This document shows, in pieces, positions 1-16,007 of a stretch of DNA of 64,000 nt (position 1 is its first letter; each line of letters begins with the position of its first letter). Made by a program: the position numbers and the translations under genes. The notes under the pieces are model-generated. The model had not been told where the DNA came from. It was given only the letters and a program-made list of their open reading frames with translations, and made no database searches. Source of the stretch: Arthrobacter sp. OY3WO11 (GTDB lineage Bacteria; Actinomycetota; Actinomycetes; Actinomycetales; Micrococcaceae); assembly GCF_001641125.1 (NCBI RefSeq), contig NZ_LWLP01000001.1, positions 1,839,265-1,903,264 of the forward strand, written 5' to 3'.

Positions 1-401
1 GTGTTGGTACCCAGGGCAACCTGCGGGCGCGTCCACGATGGCTTGGCCAGTTCCTTCCGGAGGACCTCTGCCGCGTTGACTTTAACCACCACCTGGCTGT
101 CAAAGTCCAGCCCGGCGTCGAAATCAAGGTAGGTGTGGCTCTTGCGTGCAAAGCAGTACACGCAGGCGTGGCTGCAGCCCCGGTAAGGGTTGATGGTCCA
201 TTCAAAGGGCATCCGCGAGCCGGCAGGCACCTTGTTGAGCACCGATTTGGCGGTGACCTCATGGAAGGTAATGCCTGCGAACTCGGGGGTCGTGACGGAG
301 CGGACCAGTCCGGCCAAGGGAAGCAACGCGGGGGACGTGTCCGCAGCCGTTTCCGCGGGCCGGGGCATCAGTGCTTGGGCATCCCATCTCATGCCGTCCA
401 T
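1..401 (-). CDS. Rv2578c-family radical SAM protein, N-terminal part (gene runs off the left edge)
   Basis: The reverse strand encodes an open frame that continues past position 1. It contains NPYRGCSHACVYCFARKSH around 130-200, which is the radical SAM CxxxCxxC [4Fe-4S] motif in the form typical of the Rv2578c/SplB-like family. The reaction of this family is not settled. Two ATG codons are in frame, at 401-399 and 392-390. The -10-like TAGATT at 410-405 would place the transcript start near 398, so 392 may be the real start. Neither has a clear Shine-Dalgarno. A LexA-like palindrome abuts the start, which suggests DNA-damage control. Confidence 0.85.
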   Translation of the reverse strand, partial: MDGMRWDAQALMPRPAETAADTSPALLPLAGLVRSVTTPEFAGITFHEVTAKSVLNKVPAGSRMPFEWTINPYRGCSHACVYCFARKSHTYLDFDAGLDFDSQVVVKVNAAEVLRKELAKPSWTRPQVALGTN

Positions 402-417
402 TCGAATCTATGTTCGA
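402..417. promoter_or_regulatory. LexA (SOS) box-like palindrome
   Basis: TCGAATCTATGTTCGA closely matches the actinobacterial SOS box TCGAAC-N4-GTTCGA, with one mismatch in the left arm. It covers the probable -10 of the radical SAM gene at 1-401, where a repressor would block RNA polymerase. I recall the M. tuberculosis homologue Rv2578c being listed among LexA-box genes; I could not check this. Confidence 0.6.
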
Positions 418-471
418 ATAAAAGTCAAGCATGGAGTGCAGAAGCCGGCTGGTCCCCAGCACGGGGTACAC

Positions 472-1164
472 CTAGGTGCCGGCCAGGAGTTCCCACTCCA
501 CGGTTACTGCCGCGTCCACCACGGAATTGCCGGCCTCCACGCTGAGGGATTCAACGGCAGCAGCCCGCTGCATCCGGGGCAGCGGCACTGGACCCTGGAC
601 TGCGCCTTCCTCGGCTACCGAAAGCACGCGTCCCAGCCGGGCCGAGGCAAGCTGCGCGTACTGCCTGGCGGTGCTGAGGGCGTCAAACCAGGCGGCCTCC
701 CGGGCGAGTGCCCGCACAGCCGCGTCATCGCTGAAGGTGAGTTCGACGCCGTTCAGCCGGACGTCGCTCCCGCCCGCATCAACGGCTTCCGAGATGGCGG
801 CTGAGGCGGAACCCGGGGCCCGCAGCTTCACGGTGAGGGTGCTGGCTGCGACATACCCGGTGACCCGTTGTCCTTCGCCTTCCCGCCAGGCGAGGTCCGC
901 GCGGACGTTGAGGCCCGACGTGCGGATGTCGGAGTCGGCGACCCCATGCCTGCGGAAGGAGGCAGTAACGGCGGCCAGGCCGGCTCCGGCGCGCGTGTAG
1001 GCTTGCCCCACCGAATCGGCCCGGCACTCCACGCCGATCGAAACCACCGTAAGGTCAGGGGCGGCTTCCGCCGAGCCGGCTCCCGTCACGCGGACCGTGC
1101 CGGGGGAGGCGTTGGTGCGGGCGGCGCCCCCACCCGCCTCATCGGCGTCGTACGCAGTGGCCAT
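472..1164 (-). CDS. SIMPL (DUF541) domain protein
   Basis: The 230-residue protein matches the SIMPL/DUF541 family: a start like GTVRVTGAGSAEAAPDLTVVSIGVE, a central DIRTSGLNVRADLAW block, and the usual VTGYVAASTLTVKLR strand. Family members are often periplasmic or membrane-linked and poorly characterised. No signal peptide or membrane segment is visible here, so it is probably cytoplasmic. The gene starts 3 bases after the stop of the upstream gene on the same strand, with GGAGG about 9 bases before ATG, so the two are probably cotranscribed. Confidence 0.8.
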   Translation of the reverse strand: MATAYDADEAGGGAARTNASPGTVRVTGAGSAEAAPDLTVVSIGVECRADSVGQAYTRAGAGLAAVTASFRRHGVADSDIRTSGLNVRADLAWREGEGQRVTGYVAASTLTVKLRAPGSASAAISEAVDAGGSDVRLNGVELTFSDDAAVRALAREAAWFDALSTARQYAQLASARLGRVLSVAEEGAVQGPVPLPRMQRAAAVESLSVEAGNSVVDAAVTVEWELLAGT

Positions 1165-1167
1165 GGG

Positions 1168-1653
1168 TCAAACCTCCACTTCAGACGGGCGGCGGCGTGA
1201 GGACCGGCGCCGGGTTTTGTGTGCTGGATATCCGCCGGCTTCCAGCCCGGCGTGGCGCTCAAAGGGATTGCTCGTCCCCGGGTTGCCGGTGCGCACCAGC
1301 GACCACCCTGCGGCGAGGAAATACAGGGGAAGGAACGGCGCGCCCAAGCAGTAGGCGTACTGGGTGCAGTGCTTTTCCTCGTGGCCCAGCAGGGCGGGGC
1401 GGGACAATAACTCAGTGCCGGTGCAGCGGGACAGCACCACGTTGCCTACGGTGAAAGCTCCGGCGAAAGGCAGCCGCGGCCTGTACCCGGAGGCGAGGAT
1501 CAGGCCGCGGGGGCCGCTGCTGATCCGGGTGCGCGCGGCGAGGGCCACGGCGAGGCCGAGGACAGTGCTGCCGTTAACCAGGTTCGCAACCTGCCGCAGT
1601 CTCTGCGCAGCGGTGAGGCGCTTTTGGGGTCCCGGGCGCCGCGGCACTGTCAT
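1168..1653 (-). CDS. Small HExxH putative metallopeptidase-like protein
   Basis: I chose ATG 1653 (161 residues) rather than the longer open frame to 1770, because a TAnnnT-N6-ATG leaderless promoter sits exactly there. Residues 91-95 are HEEKH, matching HExxH, followed by a GAPFLPLY stretch and E132 in a NPFERHAGLEAGGY block. This resembles small zinc-peptidase-like proteins with a third glutamate ligand. Residues 29-41 and 105-121 are hydrophobic and may contact the membrane. The C-terminus is arginine-rich. Function is unknown; peptidase activity is inferred only from the motif. It leads the two-gene unit with the SIMPL protein. Confidence 0.6.
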   Translation of the reverse strand: MTVPRRPGPQKRLTAAQRLRQVANLVNGSTVLGLAVALAARTRISSGPRGLILASGYRPRLPFAGAFTVGNVVLSRCTGTELLSRPALLGHEEKHCTQYAYCLGAPFLPLYFLAAGWSLVRTGNPGTSNPFERHAGLEAGGYPAHKTRRRSSRRRPSEVEV

Positions 1654-1659
1654 GAGGCT

Positions 1660-1665
1660 ATGGTA
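1660..1665 (-). promoter_or_regulatory. -10 element of a leaderless promoter (TACCAT-N6-ATG)
   Basis: On the minus strand TACCAT is followed by AGCCTC and then the ATG at 1653. This spacing puts the transcript start on the start codon. No Shine-Dalgarno precedes this ATG, which fits leaderless translation. Confidence 0.5.
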
Positions 1666-1866
1666 GCCGGAGCCTTCAATTAGACTGGAGGGCAGTGGCC
1701 GCCGGTTCAGCCGGTGTGCCCGGACCTGGTCATTGAATGAACCGGAATGCACAGTTGGCATTGGGGACATTCATCCATGACCTGCCAGTGGACGGACGCG
1801 CCGCCGGGAAACCGCGCAGGGCTGCCCCGTTCACCGGCAGCCACGACTCGTAGCTAAGAACAGTAG

Positions 1867-2928
<1,062 letters not shown>

Positions 2929-2930
2929 CA

Positions 2931-5474
<2,544 letters not shown>

Positions 5475-5496
5475 CCACAAGCACGCATCAATAGGG

Positions 5497-5533
5497 AAGG
5501 TCCCCGCAGCCACAGGGCTGCGGGGACCTTTCC
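5497..5533. terminator. Terminator after pheT
   Basis: A perfect 15-bp stem (5497-5511 with 5516-5530) closes on the loop ACAG and ends in a short T/C run. It lies between pheT and the convergent oxidoreductase gene, so it probably serves both directions. Confidence 0.85.
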
Positions 5534-5551
5534 ATATCTCCAGTTGCTGTC

Positions 5552-6517
5552 CTACGGAACCAGGATCACCTTTCCCGTGGTGCGCCGCCCTTCAAGGTCG
5601 CGGTGTGCCTGGGCAGCCTGCACCAAGGGGTACCGGGCGCCGATCCGGACCTTGAGGCTCCCGTTTGCCGCTGCCGCGAAGACTTCACCGGAGCGCCAGC
5701 GGCGCTCCGCGGCGTCCCGCAGGTAGTGCCCCATGGTGGGCCTGGTCAGGAACAGCGAGCCGCCGGCATTCAGGCGCTGGGGATCAACGGGCGGAACCGG
5801 GCCAGAGGCAGCGCCGAAGAGGACCAGCATCCCCCTGACGCGCAAAGCGGCCAGTGAGCCGTCGAACGTGTCCTTCCCAACGCCGTCGTACACTACGTCG
5901 GCGCCGGTACCGCTGGTAATGTCCCTGACCCGCTCAGCGAAGCCCTCGTACCGCAGCACGTGGTCGGCGCCGGCGTCGCGCGCAAGCTGCTCCTTCGCGT
6001 CCGTGGAGACGGTGGTGATGACTTCCGCCCCGCGGGCCTTGAGCAGCTGGATCAGCAGCAGGCCCACGCCCCCCGCGCCCGCGTGCAGCAGGACGGTGTG
6101 CCCCGGCTCCACCTTGAAAGTGGAGTTCATCAGGTAGTGGGTGGTGATGCCCTGCAGGGGAAGCGCGGCAGCCGTCAGGTCGTCCAGGCCGCGCGGAACC
6201 GGCAGGGCGGCGGCCTCATCAACCAGCGCATAGTCCGCGTAGCAATTGATGCCTTCCGCCGTGGCCACCCGGTCGCCGGGGACGAACCCCGTGACGCCGT
6301 CCCCCACCGCTTCAATGGTGCCGGCGGCTTCCGACCCGGGGGTGAACGGGAAGGGGACCTTGTAGGTGCCGCTGCGTTTGTACGTGTCGATGAAGTTAAC
6401 GCCCGCTGCCCCCACCTTCACCAGGAGCTGGCCGGGCCTCGGAACAGGCCGCTCAATGTCCTCGTAGGTAAGGACTTCCGGTCCGCCTGCCTGACGTGCG
6501 ACGATTGCGTGGGTCAT
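5552..6517 (-). CDS. NADPH:quinone oxidoreductase (zinc-independent MDR family)
   Basis: This 321-residue medium-chain dehydrogenase/reductase resembles QOR, which reduces quinones with NADPH. It has the N-terminal GroES-like domain (VGAAGVNFIDTYKRSG) and the nucleotide-binding AGAGGVGLLLIQLLKARGA around residues 146-164. The YDGVGKDTFDGSLAALRVRGMLVLFGAASGPVPPVDP block is typical of QOR. The catalytic zinc ligands of alcohol dehydrogenases are absent. It stands alone between pheST and arg and is transcribed against both. The exact quinone or enone substrate cannot be told. Confidence 0.9.
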   Translation of the reverse strand: MTHAIVARQAGGPEVLTYEDIERPVPRPGQLLVKVGAAGVNFIDTYKRSGTYKVPFPFTPGSEAAGTIEAVGDGVTGFVPGDRVATAEGINCYADYALVDEAAALPVPRGLDDLTAAALPLQGITTHYLMNSTFKVEPGHTVLLHAGAGGVGLLLIQLLKARGAEVITTVSTDAKEQLARDAGADHVLRYEGFAERVRDITSGTGADVVYDGVGKDTFDGSLAALRVRGMLVLFGAASGPVPPVDPQRLNAGGSLFLTRPTMGHYLRDAAERRWRSGEVFAAAANGSLKVRIGARYPLVQAAQAHRDLEGRRTTGKVILVP

Positions 6518-6596
6518 TGCTCACCTTTCCCGGTCCCGGCGTTTCCGGCTCCGGCTGCTGCCACCATCCTAGGGACAGTCCACGGAAGCCCCATAG

Positions 6597-8857
<2,261 letters not shown>

Positions 8858-8911
8858 CGAACCACTTGAGCCGGCCCCACCGGCGCCCGGCAACCCTGGA
8901 GACATTTCCTG

Positions 8912-9865
8912 ATGAACACACGCACCCGCGAAACCACGTCCATGCTTGACGCCCAAAGCAAGGCGGGCACGCTGATCGAGGCGCTGCCCTGGATCCAGCG
9001 CTTTGCCGGCACCACCATGGTGATCAAGTACGGCGGCAACGCCATGGTCAACGACCATCTGCGCCGTGCCTTCGCCGAGGACGTTGTTTTCCTGCACCAC
9101 GTGGGCATCCACCCCGTGGTGGTGCACGGGGGCGGTCCCCAGATCAACTCCATGCTGGCCCGGCTGGGCATCGAGTCCGAGTTTAAGGGCGGCCTGCGGG
9201 TCACCACCCCGGAAGCCATGGACGTGGTCCGCATGGTCCTCACCGGCCAGGTGGGCCGCGAACTCGTGGGCCTGATCAACTCCCACGGCCCCTACGCCGT
9301 GGGCATGTCCGGTGAAGACGGCGGGCTGCTGCGCGCGGTGCGCACCGGCACCGTCGTCGACGGCGAAGAAGTTGACCTGGGCCTGGTGGGTGAAGTGGTG
9401 GGCGTGAACCCGGAAGGCATCCTGGACATCCTCGCCGCCGGCCGCATCCCCGTGATTTCCACGGTGGCCCCGGAGATCAACGCCGATGGGTTCGCAGCCG
9501 ACGGCAGCGTCCAGACCACGGGACAGGTGCTCAACGTCAACGCAGACACCGCGGCCGCAGCCCTGGCCGAAGCGCTCGGGGCCTCCAAACTGGTGATCCT
9601 CACCGACGTCGAAGGCCTCTACGCCAACTGGCCGGACAAGACCTCGCTGATCTCCTCCCTTAAAGCATCGGACCTGCGGGCGCTCCTGCCCTCACTGGAA
9701 TCCGGCATGATCCCCAAGATGGAGGCCTGCCTCAAGGCCATCGACGGCGGCGTGGAACGCGCACACATCGTGGACGGACGCCTGGCACACTCCATGCTGC
9801 TGGAAACCTTTACCACCGCGGGCATCGGCACCCAGGTGGTTCCCGACGAGGAGACGAACGCATGA
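8912..9865 (+). CDS. argB: Acetylglutamate kinase
   Basis: Phosphorylates N-acetylglutamate with ATP; in many actinobacteria it is the arginine-inhibited step. It has the amino-acid kinase signatures [10 protein letters not shown] (residues 36-45), [14 protein letters not shown] and [19 protein letters not shown], and ends with a regulatory stretch. GGAG lies about 9-11 bases before ATG 8912. ATG 8942 is an alternative. Its stop overlaps argD by 4 bases (ATGA). The 54-base gap after argJ is the largest before argF. Confidence 0.95.
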   Translation: MNTRTRETTSMLDAQSKAGTLIEALPWIQRFAGTTMVIKYGGNAMVNDHLRRAFAEDVVFLHHVGIHPVVVHGGGPQINSMLARLGIESEFKGGLRVTTPEAMDVVRMVLTGQVGRELVGLINSHGPYAVGMSGEDGGLLRAVRTGTVVDGEEVDLGLVGEVVGVNPEGILDILAAGRIPVISTVAPEINADGFAADGSVQTTGQVLNVNADTAAAALAEALGASKLVILTDVEGLYANWPDKTSLISSLKASDLRALLPSLESGMIPKMEACLKAIDGGVERAHIVDGRLAHSMLLETFTTAGIGTQVVPDEETNA

Positions 9866-11133
9866 ACGAAACTGTTGACCTGAGTCCGGCGGACGAAAAA
9901 GACGCCAAGGCTTCCGTGATGACCGGAATCGGAAGTGGCTCCGAGTGGCTCGCCCGGTACTCCAGCTCCCTCATGGGCGTGTTTGGCACCCCGCAGCGCG
10001 TCCTGGTCCGCGGTGCCGGCTGCCTGGTCTGGGACGCCGACGGCAAGGAGTACCTCGACCTGCTGGGCGGCATCGCCGTCAACGCGCTGGGCCATGCCAA
10101 CCCGTTCGTCACGTCGGTGATCTCCAGCCAGTTGGCCACCCTTGGCCACGTCTCCAACTTCTTCACCAGCCCCACGCAGATCGCGCTGGCCGAAAAGCTC
10201 CTGGCCATCACTGACGCCCCTGCCGGTTCCAAGGTGTTCTTCACCAACTCCGGCACCGAGGCGAATGAGGCCGCCTTCAAGCTGGCCCGCCGCAATACGG
10301 GCGGCAGCGGCGCCAAACGGACCAAAATCATCGCCCTCGAGGGGGCCTTTCACGGCCGGACCATGGGCGCCCTTGCCCTCACCGCCAAAGAGGCCTACCG
10401 CACGCCGTTCGAGCCGCTGCCCGCCGGCGTCGTGCACATCCCCTTCGGTGACGTGGAGGCACTGAAGGACGCCGTTGACGAGACCGTGGCCGCCGTCTTC
10501 CTGGAGCCCATCCAGGGCGAGGCGGGCGTGCGCCCCCTGCCGCCCGGATACCTTCGGGCCGCCCGCGAGCTGACCGCCAGGGTGGGGGCACTGCTGATCC
10601 TCGACGAGGTGCAGACCGGCATGGGCCGCACAGGAAAGTGGCTGGCCAGCGAGGATGCCGGGATCATGCCTGACGCCGTTACCCTGGCCAAGGGACTGGG
10701 CGGCGGCTTCCCGATCGGTGCCCTGATCACGTACGGCCCGGAGACATCGTCGTTGTTGGCTGCGGGCCAGCACGGCACCACATTCGGCGGGAACCCGGTT
10801 GCGACGGCGGCAGCCCTCGCAACGCTGCACGCCATCGAAAGCCAGCACGTGCTGGCCAATGCCTCAGCCGTGGGTGAGCACCTGCGCTCCGCGCTGGCCG
10901 TCCTGCCGGGCGTCACCGAGGTCCGCGGCGAAGGCCTCCTGATCGGCTTCGACCTGGACGCGGACGTCGCCCCGGCAGTAGTGCAGGCCGGCCTTGATGC
11001 CGGGTTCATCGTCAACAGCCCCGGCCCGCGCACCATCCGCCTCGCGCCGCCGCTGGTCCTGACCACGGCGCAGGCAGACACCTTCCTCGACGCCTTCCCG
11101 GCAATCCTCCAAGCAGCTAAGGACGCCCAGTGA
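9862..11133 (+). CDS. argD: Acetylornithine aminotransferase
   Basis: PLP-dependent class III aminotransferase making N-acetylornithine from the semialdehyde. Seen in the 423-residue chain: [17 protein letters not shown] (substrate and PLP phosphate binding), [29 protein letters not shown], and the PLP lysine Lys277 in [15 protein letters not shown]. About 30 residues precede the core, slightly long for the family. Start and stop both overlap neighbours by 4 bases, indicating translational coupling. Confidence 0.95.
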   Translation: MNETVDLSPADEKDAKASVMTGIGSGSEWLARYSSSLMGVFGTPQRVLVRGAGCLVWDADGKEYLDLLGGIAVNALGHANPFVTSVISSQLATLGHVSNFFTSPTQIALAEKLLAITDAPAGSKVFFTNSGTEANEAAFKLARRNTGGSGAKRTKIIALEGAFHGRTMGALALTAKEAYRTPFEPLPAGVVHIPFGDVEALKDAVDETVAAVFLEPIQGEAGVRPLPPGYLRAARELTARVGALLILDEVQTGMGRTGKWLASEDAGIMPDAVTLAKGLGGGFPIGALITYGPETSSLLAAGQHGTTFGGNPVATAAALATLHAIESQHVLANASAVGEHLRSALAVLPGVTEVRGEGLLIGFDLDADVAPAVVQAGLDAGFIVNSPGPRTIRLAPPLVLTTAQADTFLDAFPAILQAAKDAQ

Positions 11134-12140
11134 CACCAGCAGCCAGCACCACCCGGCACTTCCTCAAGGACACAGACCTCAGCCCCGCCGAACAGGCCGA
11201 GGTACTCGGCCTCGCAGCCCGGATGAAGGCGGCGCCCTACAGCGTCCAGCCATACGCCGCCGAGGGCAGCAGCCGCAAGACGGTGGCCGTGATCTTCGAC
11301 AAAACCTCCACCCGGACCCGGGTCTCGTTCGCCACAGGAATCGCGGACCTGGGCGGCAACGCCCTGATCATCAACCCGGGGGAGGCCCAGATCGGGCACA
11401 AGGAATCCGTGGAGGACACCGCCAAGGTCCTGGAGCGGATGGTGTCCACCATCGTCTGGCGGACCGGCGCCCACGCCGGCCTCGTGGCCATGGCGGAGAA
11501 CTCCAGGGTTCCGGTGATCAACGCCCTGTGCGACGATTACCACCCGTGCCAGCTGCTGGCGGACCTGCTGGCCGTGAAAGAGCACAAGGGCGAACTCAAG
11601 GGCCTCACCATGAGCTACCTGGGGGACGCCGCCAACAACATGGCCAATTCCTACCTGCTGGCCGGAGTCACTGCCGGAATGCACGTGCGGATCGCCGGCC
11701 CGGAAGGCTACCTCCCGGCGGAAGACATCGTGGCCGCAGCCGAGGAACGCGCAGCAGAGACCGGCGGGTCCGTGCTTATCACCACTGACGCGGCAGAGGC
11801 TTTGAAAGGGGCCGACGTCGTTGCAACAGACACGTGGGTGTCCATGGGGCAGGAGGCGGAAAAGGAAGCCCGGATGCAGCTGTTCCGGGAGTACGCCGTG
11901 GACGAGGCCGCCATGGCACAAGCTGCGGAAGACGCCGTCGTGCTTCACTGCCTGCCCGCCTACCGCGGCTACGAAATCTCTGCCGGCGTCATCGACGGAC
12001 CGCAGTCCATCGTCTGGGACGAGGCCGAAAACCGGCTGCACGTCCAGAAGGCCCTGATGGCCTGGCTGATGCACCGGTCGGGCCTGGCCTTCGTCGACGG
12101 ACTCGCACCCGTTGAAGGCACAGGGGAGAGCACGTTCTAG
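11130..12140 (+). CDS. argF: Ornithine carbamoyltransferase
   Basis: Makes citrulline from ornithine and carbamoyl phosphate. The carbamoyl-phosphate motif STRTRVSF lies near residues 59-66. The [12 protein letters not shown] block and the catalytic HCLPAYRG near residue 272 are intact. The ornithine loop SMGQE is present. It starts with GTG inside the argD stop and ends one base into the argR start codon. Length (336) is normal. Confidence 0.95.
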   Translation: MTPAASTTRHFLKDTDLSPAEQAEVLGLAARMKAAPYSVQPYAAEGSSRKTVAVIFDKTSTRTRVSFATGIADLGGNALIINPGEAQIGHKESVEDTAKVLERMVSTIVWRTGAHAGLVAMAENSRVPVINALCDDYHPCQLLADLLAVKEHKGELKGLTMSYLGDAANNMANSYLLAGVTAGMHVRIAGPEGYLPAEDIVAAAEERAAETGGSVLITTDAAEALKGADVVATDTWVSMGQEAEKEARMQLFREYAVDEAAMAQAAEDAVVLHCLPAYRGYEISAGVIDGPQSIVWDEAENRLHVQKALMAWLMHRSGLAFVDGLAPVEGTGESTF

Positions 12141-12670
12141 TGTCCGCCCAACCGGCGTCGCCGGGCTCCAGCCCGGCCACCAAGACGGCCCGCCAGGCGC
12201 GCATCACCGCCATCCTGACGGGGGAGTCCGTGCGTTCCCAGGCGGAGCTGGCAGCCTTGCTGGCGGACGACGGCGTGCAGGTCACCCAGGCGACGCTGTC
12301 GCGGGACCTCGTGGAACTCGGCGCCGTCCGGGTCCGCGGCAAGGAGGGCGTGCTGGTGTACGCCGTACCCGGCGAAGGCGGCGAACGGGCCGCCAGGAGC
12401 GGGGTGAGCCAGGAGATCCTGGATGCCCGGCTGGCCCGGCTGTGCAGCGAACTGCTGGTCACCGCGGAGGCGTCGGCCAACATTGCCGTGCTCCGCACAC
12501 CGCCCGGGGCCGCAAACTTCCTGGCCCTGGCCATCGACCATTCGGTGATGCCGTCCATCCTGGGCACCATTGCCGGGGACGACACCGTGCTGTTGGTGGC
12601 CCGGGACCCGCAGGGCGGCCGGGACCTCGCCGCCAGGTTCCTGCAGCTGGCTGAAGAAGCCGGGCAATAA
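12140..12670 (+). CDS. argR: Arginine repressor
   Basis: 176-residue hexameric regulator that binds ARG boxes when loaded with arginine. The N-terminal winged helix-turn-helix is visible as [45 protein letters not shown]. The C-terminal arginine-binding core has [18 protein letters not shown]. It begins with GTG, sharing the last base of the argF stop. It sits inside the operon it controls, as in mycobacteria and streptomycetes, so it represses its own synthesis along with the pathway. Confidence 0.95.
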   Translation: MSAQPASPGSSPATKTARQARITAILTGESVRSQAELAALLADDGVQVTQATLSRDLVELGAVRVRGKEGVLVYAVPGEGGERAARSGVSQEILDARLARLCSELLVTAEASANIAVLRTPPGAANFLALAIDHSVMPSILGTIAGDDTVLLVARDPQGGRDLAARFLQLAEEAGQ

Positions 12671-12716
12671 GCTTGAAGACAACATCAACAAACCCCAATT
12701 ACAAGGAGCATTCGAA

Positions 12717-13922
12717 GTGACTGAACGCATTGTGCTCGCCTACTCGGGCGGCCTGGACACCTCAGTAGCCATCGGCTGGATCGGTGAAGCCACCGGCGCC
12801 GAGGTCATCGCCGTGGCGGTCGACGTCGGACAGGGCGGCGAGTCCCTGGAAACCATCCGCCAGCGCGCCCTCGGCTGCGGCGCCGTCGAAGCCTACGTGG
12901 CCGACGCCTCCGACGAGTTCGCCAACGAATACTGCATGCCCACGCTGAAGGCCAACGGCCTCTACCAGGGCCACTACCCGCTGGTGTCCGCCATCTCCCG
13001 CCCGGTCATCGTCAAGCACCTGGTCAAGGCTGCCCGCGAATTCGGCGCCACCACGGTGGCCCACGGCTGCACCGGCAAGGGCAACGACCAGGTCCGCTTC
13101 GAAGTGGGCATCCAGACCCTCGGCCCGGACCTGAAGTGCATCGCCCCGGTGCGCGACCTCGCCCTCACCCGCGACAAGGCCATCGCCTTCGCCGAGGAGA
13201 AGGGCCTGCCGATCGAGACCACCAAGAAGAACCCGTACTCCATCGACCAGAACGTCTGGGGCCGTGCCGTGGAAACCGGCTACCTCGAGGACATCTGGAA
13301 CGCCCCTACCAAGGACATCTACGACTACACCGCCACCCCGGAGTTCCCGCCGGCACCGGACGAGGTCGTCATTTCCTTCGAAGCCGGCGTTCCGGTGGCG
13401 ATCGACGGCGTCAAGGTCACCCCGCTGCAGGCCATCAAGGAGCTCAACCGCCGTGCCGGCGCGCAGGGCGTGGGCCGCATCGACGTCGTCGAGGACCGCC
13501 TGGTGGGCATCAAGTCCCGCGAAGTCTACGAGGCCCCGGGTGCCATGGCCCTCATCACGGCCCACAAGCACCTCGAGGACATCACCGTGGAGCGCGAGCA
13601 GGCCCGCTTCAAGGCCACCGTTGGCCAGCGCTGGTCAGAACTTGTGTACGACGGCCAGTGGTTCTCCCCGCTCAAGCGCTCCCTGGACGCGTTCATCGAG
13701 GACACCCAGAAGTACGTCACCGGCGATATCCGCATGACCCTGCACGGCGGCCAGGCCATCGTCAACGGCCGCCGGTCCGACACCTCGCTCTACGACTTCA
13801 ACCTCGCCACCTACGACACCGGCGACACCTTCGACCAGTCCATGGCGCGCGGCTTCATCGAGCTGTGGGGCATGTCCGCCAAGGTTGCCTCCGGCCGCGA
13901 CATCCGGGTCGCGGGTCAGTAA
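12717..13922 (+). CDS. argG: Argininosuccinate synthase
   Basis: Condenses citrulline and aspartate using ATP. The P-loop of the PP-loop family, [15 protein letters not shown], is at the N-terminus, followed by [13 protein letters not shown] and the family block [18 protein letters not shown] chose GTG 12717 (401 residues) because AAGGAG lies at 12703-12708, 8 bases upstream, and homologues begin at this point. The frame is open further upstream into argR, but that part has no family similarity. 46 bases separate it from argR. Confidence 0.95.
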   Translation: MTERIVLAYSGGLDTSVAIGWIGEATGAEVIAVAVDVGQGGESLETIRQRALGCGAVEAYVADASDEFANEYCMPTLKANGLYQGHYPLVSAISRPVIVKHLVKAAREFGATTVAHGCTGKGNDQVRFEVGIQTLGPDLKCIAPVRDLALTRDKAIAFAEEKGLPIETTKKNPYSIDQNVWGRAVETGYLEDIWNAPTKDIYDYTATPEFPPAPDEVVISFEAGVPVAIDGVKVTPLQAIKELNRRAGAQGVGRIDVVEDRLVGIKSREVYEAPGAMALITAHKHLEDITVEREQARFKATVGQRWSELVYDGQWFSPLKRSLDAFIEDTQKYVTGDIRMTLHGGQAIVNGRRSDTSLYDFNLATYDTGDTFDQSMARGFIELWGMSAKVASGRDIRVAGQ

Positions 13923-15338
<1,416 letters not shown>

Positions 15339-15340
15339 AA

Positions 15341-15358
15341 CGCTTTCTCACTTAATGC
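15341..15358 (+). repeat. Copy of the CTCTCnCACTTGATGC repeat, left of the argH terminator
   Basis: CGCTTTCTCACTTAATGC matches the core of the units in the array at 29.3 kb (CTCTCCCACTTGATGC) with few changes. It lies 3 bases after the argH stop and pairs with the inverted copy at 15412-15430. Confidence 0.7.
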
Positions 15359-15367
15359 AAAGTTTCT

Positions 15368-15402
15368 GGCAACGCTCCTGCACCCGGTGCAGGAGCGTTG
15401 CC
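15368..15402. terminator. argH: Terminator of the arginine operon
   Basis: A 17-bp inverted repeat (15368-15384 with 15386-15402) folds into a strong GC-rich hairpin, followed by GGTTTTCA. It closes the arg operon before the pdxH-like gene. Confidence 0.85.
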
Positions 15403-15411
15403 GGTTTTCAC

Positions 15412-15430
15412 GCATCAAGTGAGAGAATGT
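15412..15430 (-). repeat. Inverted copy of the repeat, right of the argH terminator
   Basis: GCATCAAGTGAGAGAATGT is the reverse complement form of the repeat core. Together with 15341-15358 it brackets the terminator hairpin, so the whole 15341-15430 stretch is one large imperfect inverted repeat. Confidence 0.7.
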
Positions 15431-15449
15431 CGGCCGGATGGGGCCCGGC

Positions 15450-15455
15450 TAGCAT
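15450..15455 (+). promoter_or_regulatory. -10 element, leaderless promoter of the pdxH-like gene
   Basis: TAGCAT followed by GGTGCA and ATG 15462 gives the TAnnnT-N6-ATG arrangement. No Shine-Dalgarno is present. Confidence 0.5.
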
Positions 15456-15461
15456 GGTGCA

Positions 15462-15998
15462 ATGAGCGAACCTTTTCGCAGGCAACTCCGCGCGCTTCCC
15501 GATTTCCCGGATACGCTGCCGGCCTTTCACCCGGAGAGCGTCCCCACGGATCCCGCTGAGCTGTTCAGGCAATGGCTGGGCGAGGCGCTGGCGGCGGGGG
15601 AGCGGCAGCCGCATGCGTGCAGCCTGGCCACAGCGGGCGGCGACGGCAAACCGTCGTCGAGGATGCTGATCCTGAAAAACATTGACGACGACGGCTGGCA
15701 CTTCGCCACGTCCCGCACCTCACGCAAGGGCAGGGAACTGAGCGCCAACCCGCACGCTGCCATGACCTTCTACTGGCCCTCCCAGGGCCGGCAGGTCCGC
15801 GTTGCCGGGGCCGTCGTCGAACTGTCCGCCGAGGCCTCCGCGCAGGACTGGGCGGAGCGGCCCCGGGCGGACGGCAGCACCAACCCGCACTGGCAGCTCT
15901 ACGCCCTTCGGCCCGCTGAGATCGAGTTCTGGCAGGCCAGCCACGACGGCAACCATGTCCGGCACCGTGTGGCACCCGACGGCTCACCCCTGGGCTAG
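15462..15998 (+). CDS. Pyridoxamine 5'-phosphate oxidase family protein (short form)
   Basis: 178-residue FMN-binding split-barrel protein resembling PdxH, which oxidises pyridoxine or pyridoxamine phosphate to PLP. The FMN region is recognisable: SSRMLILKNIDDDGWHFATSRTSRKGRELSANPHAAMTFYWPSQGRQVRVAGAVVELS. Compared with PdxH of about 215 residues it lacks much of the segment between the SAEAS block and PEVIEFWQ (here RPAEIEFWQASHDGNHVRHR) and the C-terminal W-x-I-x-RL-x-P. It may be a PdxH paralogue with a different flavin-dependent role. The -10 spacing supports ATG 15462. Confidence 0.8.
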   Translation: MSEPFRRQLRALPDFPDTLPAFHPESVPTDPAELFRQWLGEALAAGERQPHACSLATAGGDGKPSSRMLILKNIDDDGWHFATSRTSRKGRELSANPHAAMTFYWPSQGRQVRVAGAVVELSAEASAQDWAERPRADGSTNPHWQLYALRPAEIEFWQASHDGNHVRHRVAPDGSPLG

Positions 15999-16001
15999 GC
16001 T
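15996..16001 (+). promoter_or_regulatory. -10 element overlapping the upstream stop codon, leaderless start
   Basis: TAGGCT begins with the TAG stop of the pdxH-like gene and is followed by GTCGCC and ATG 16008, again TAnnnT-N6-ATG. The next gene therefore probably has its own leaderless transcript. Confidence 0.5.
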
Positions 16002-16007
16002 GTCGCC

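Noticed and set aside
10395..12074. 559-codon minus-strand ORF opposite argD/argF
   Set aside because: Shadow frame crossing two well-defined genes, no domain seen.
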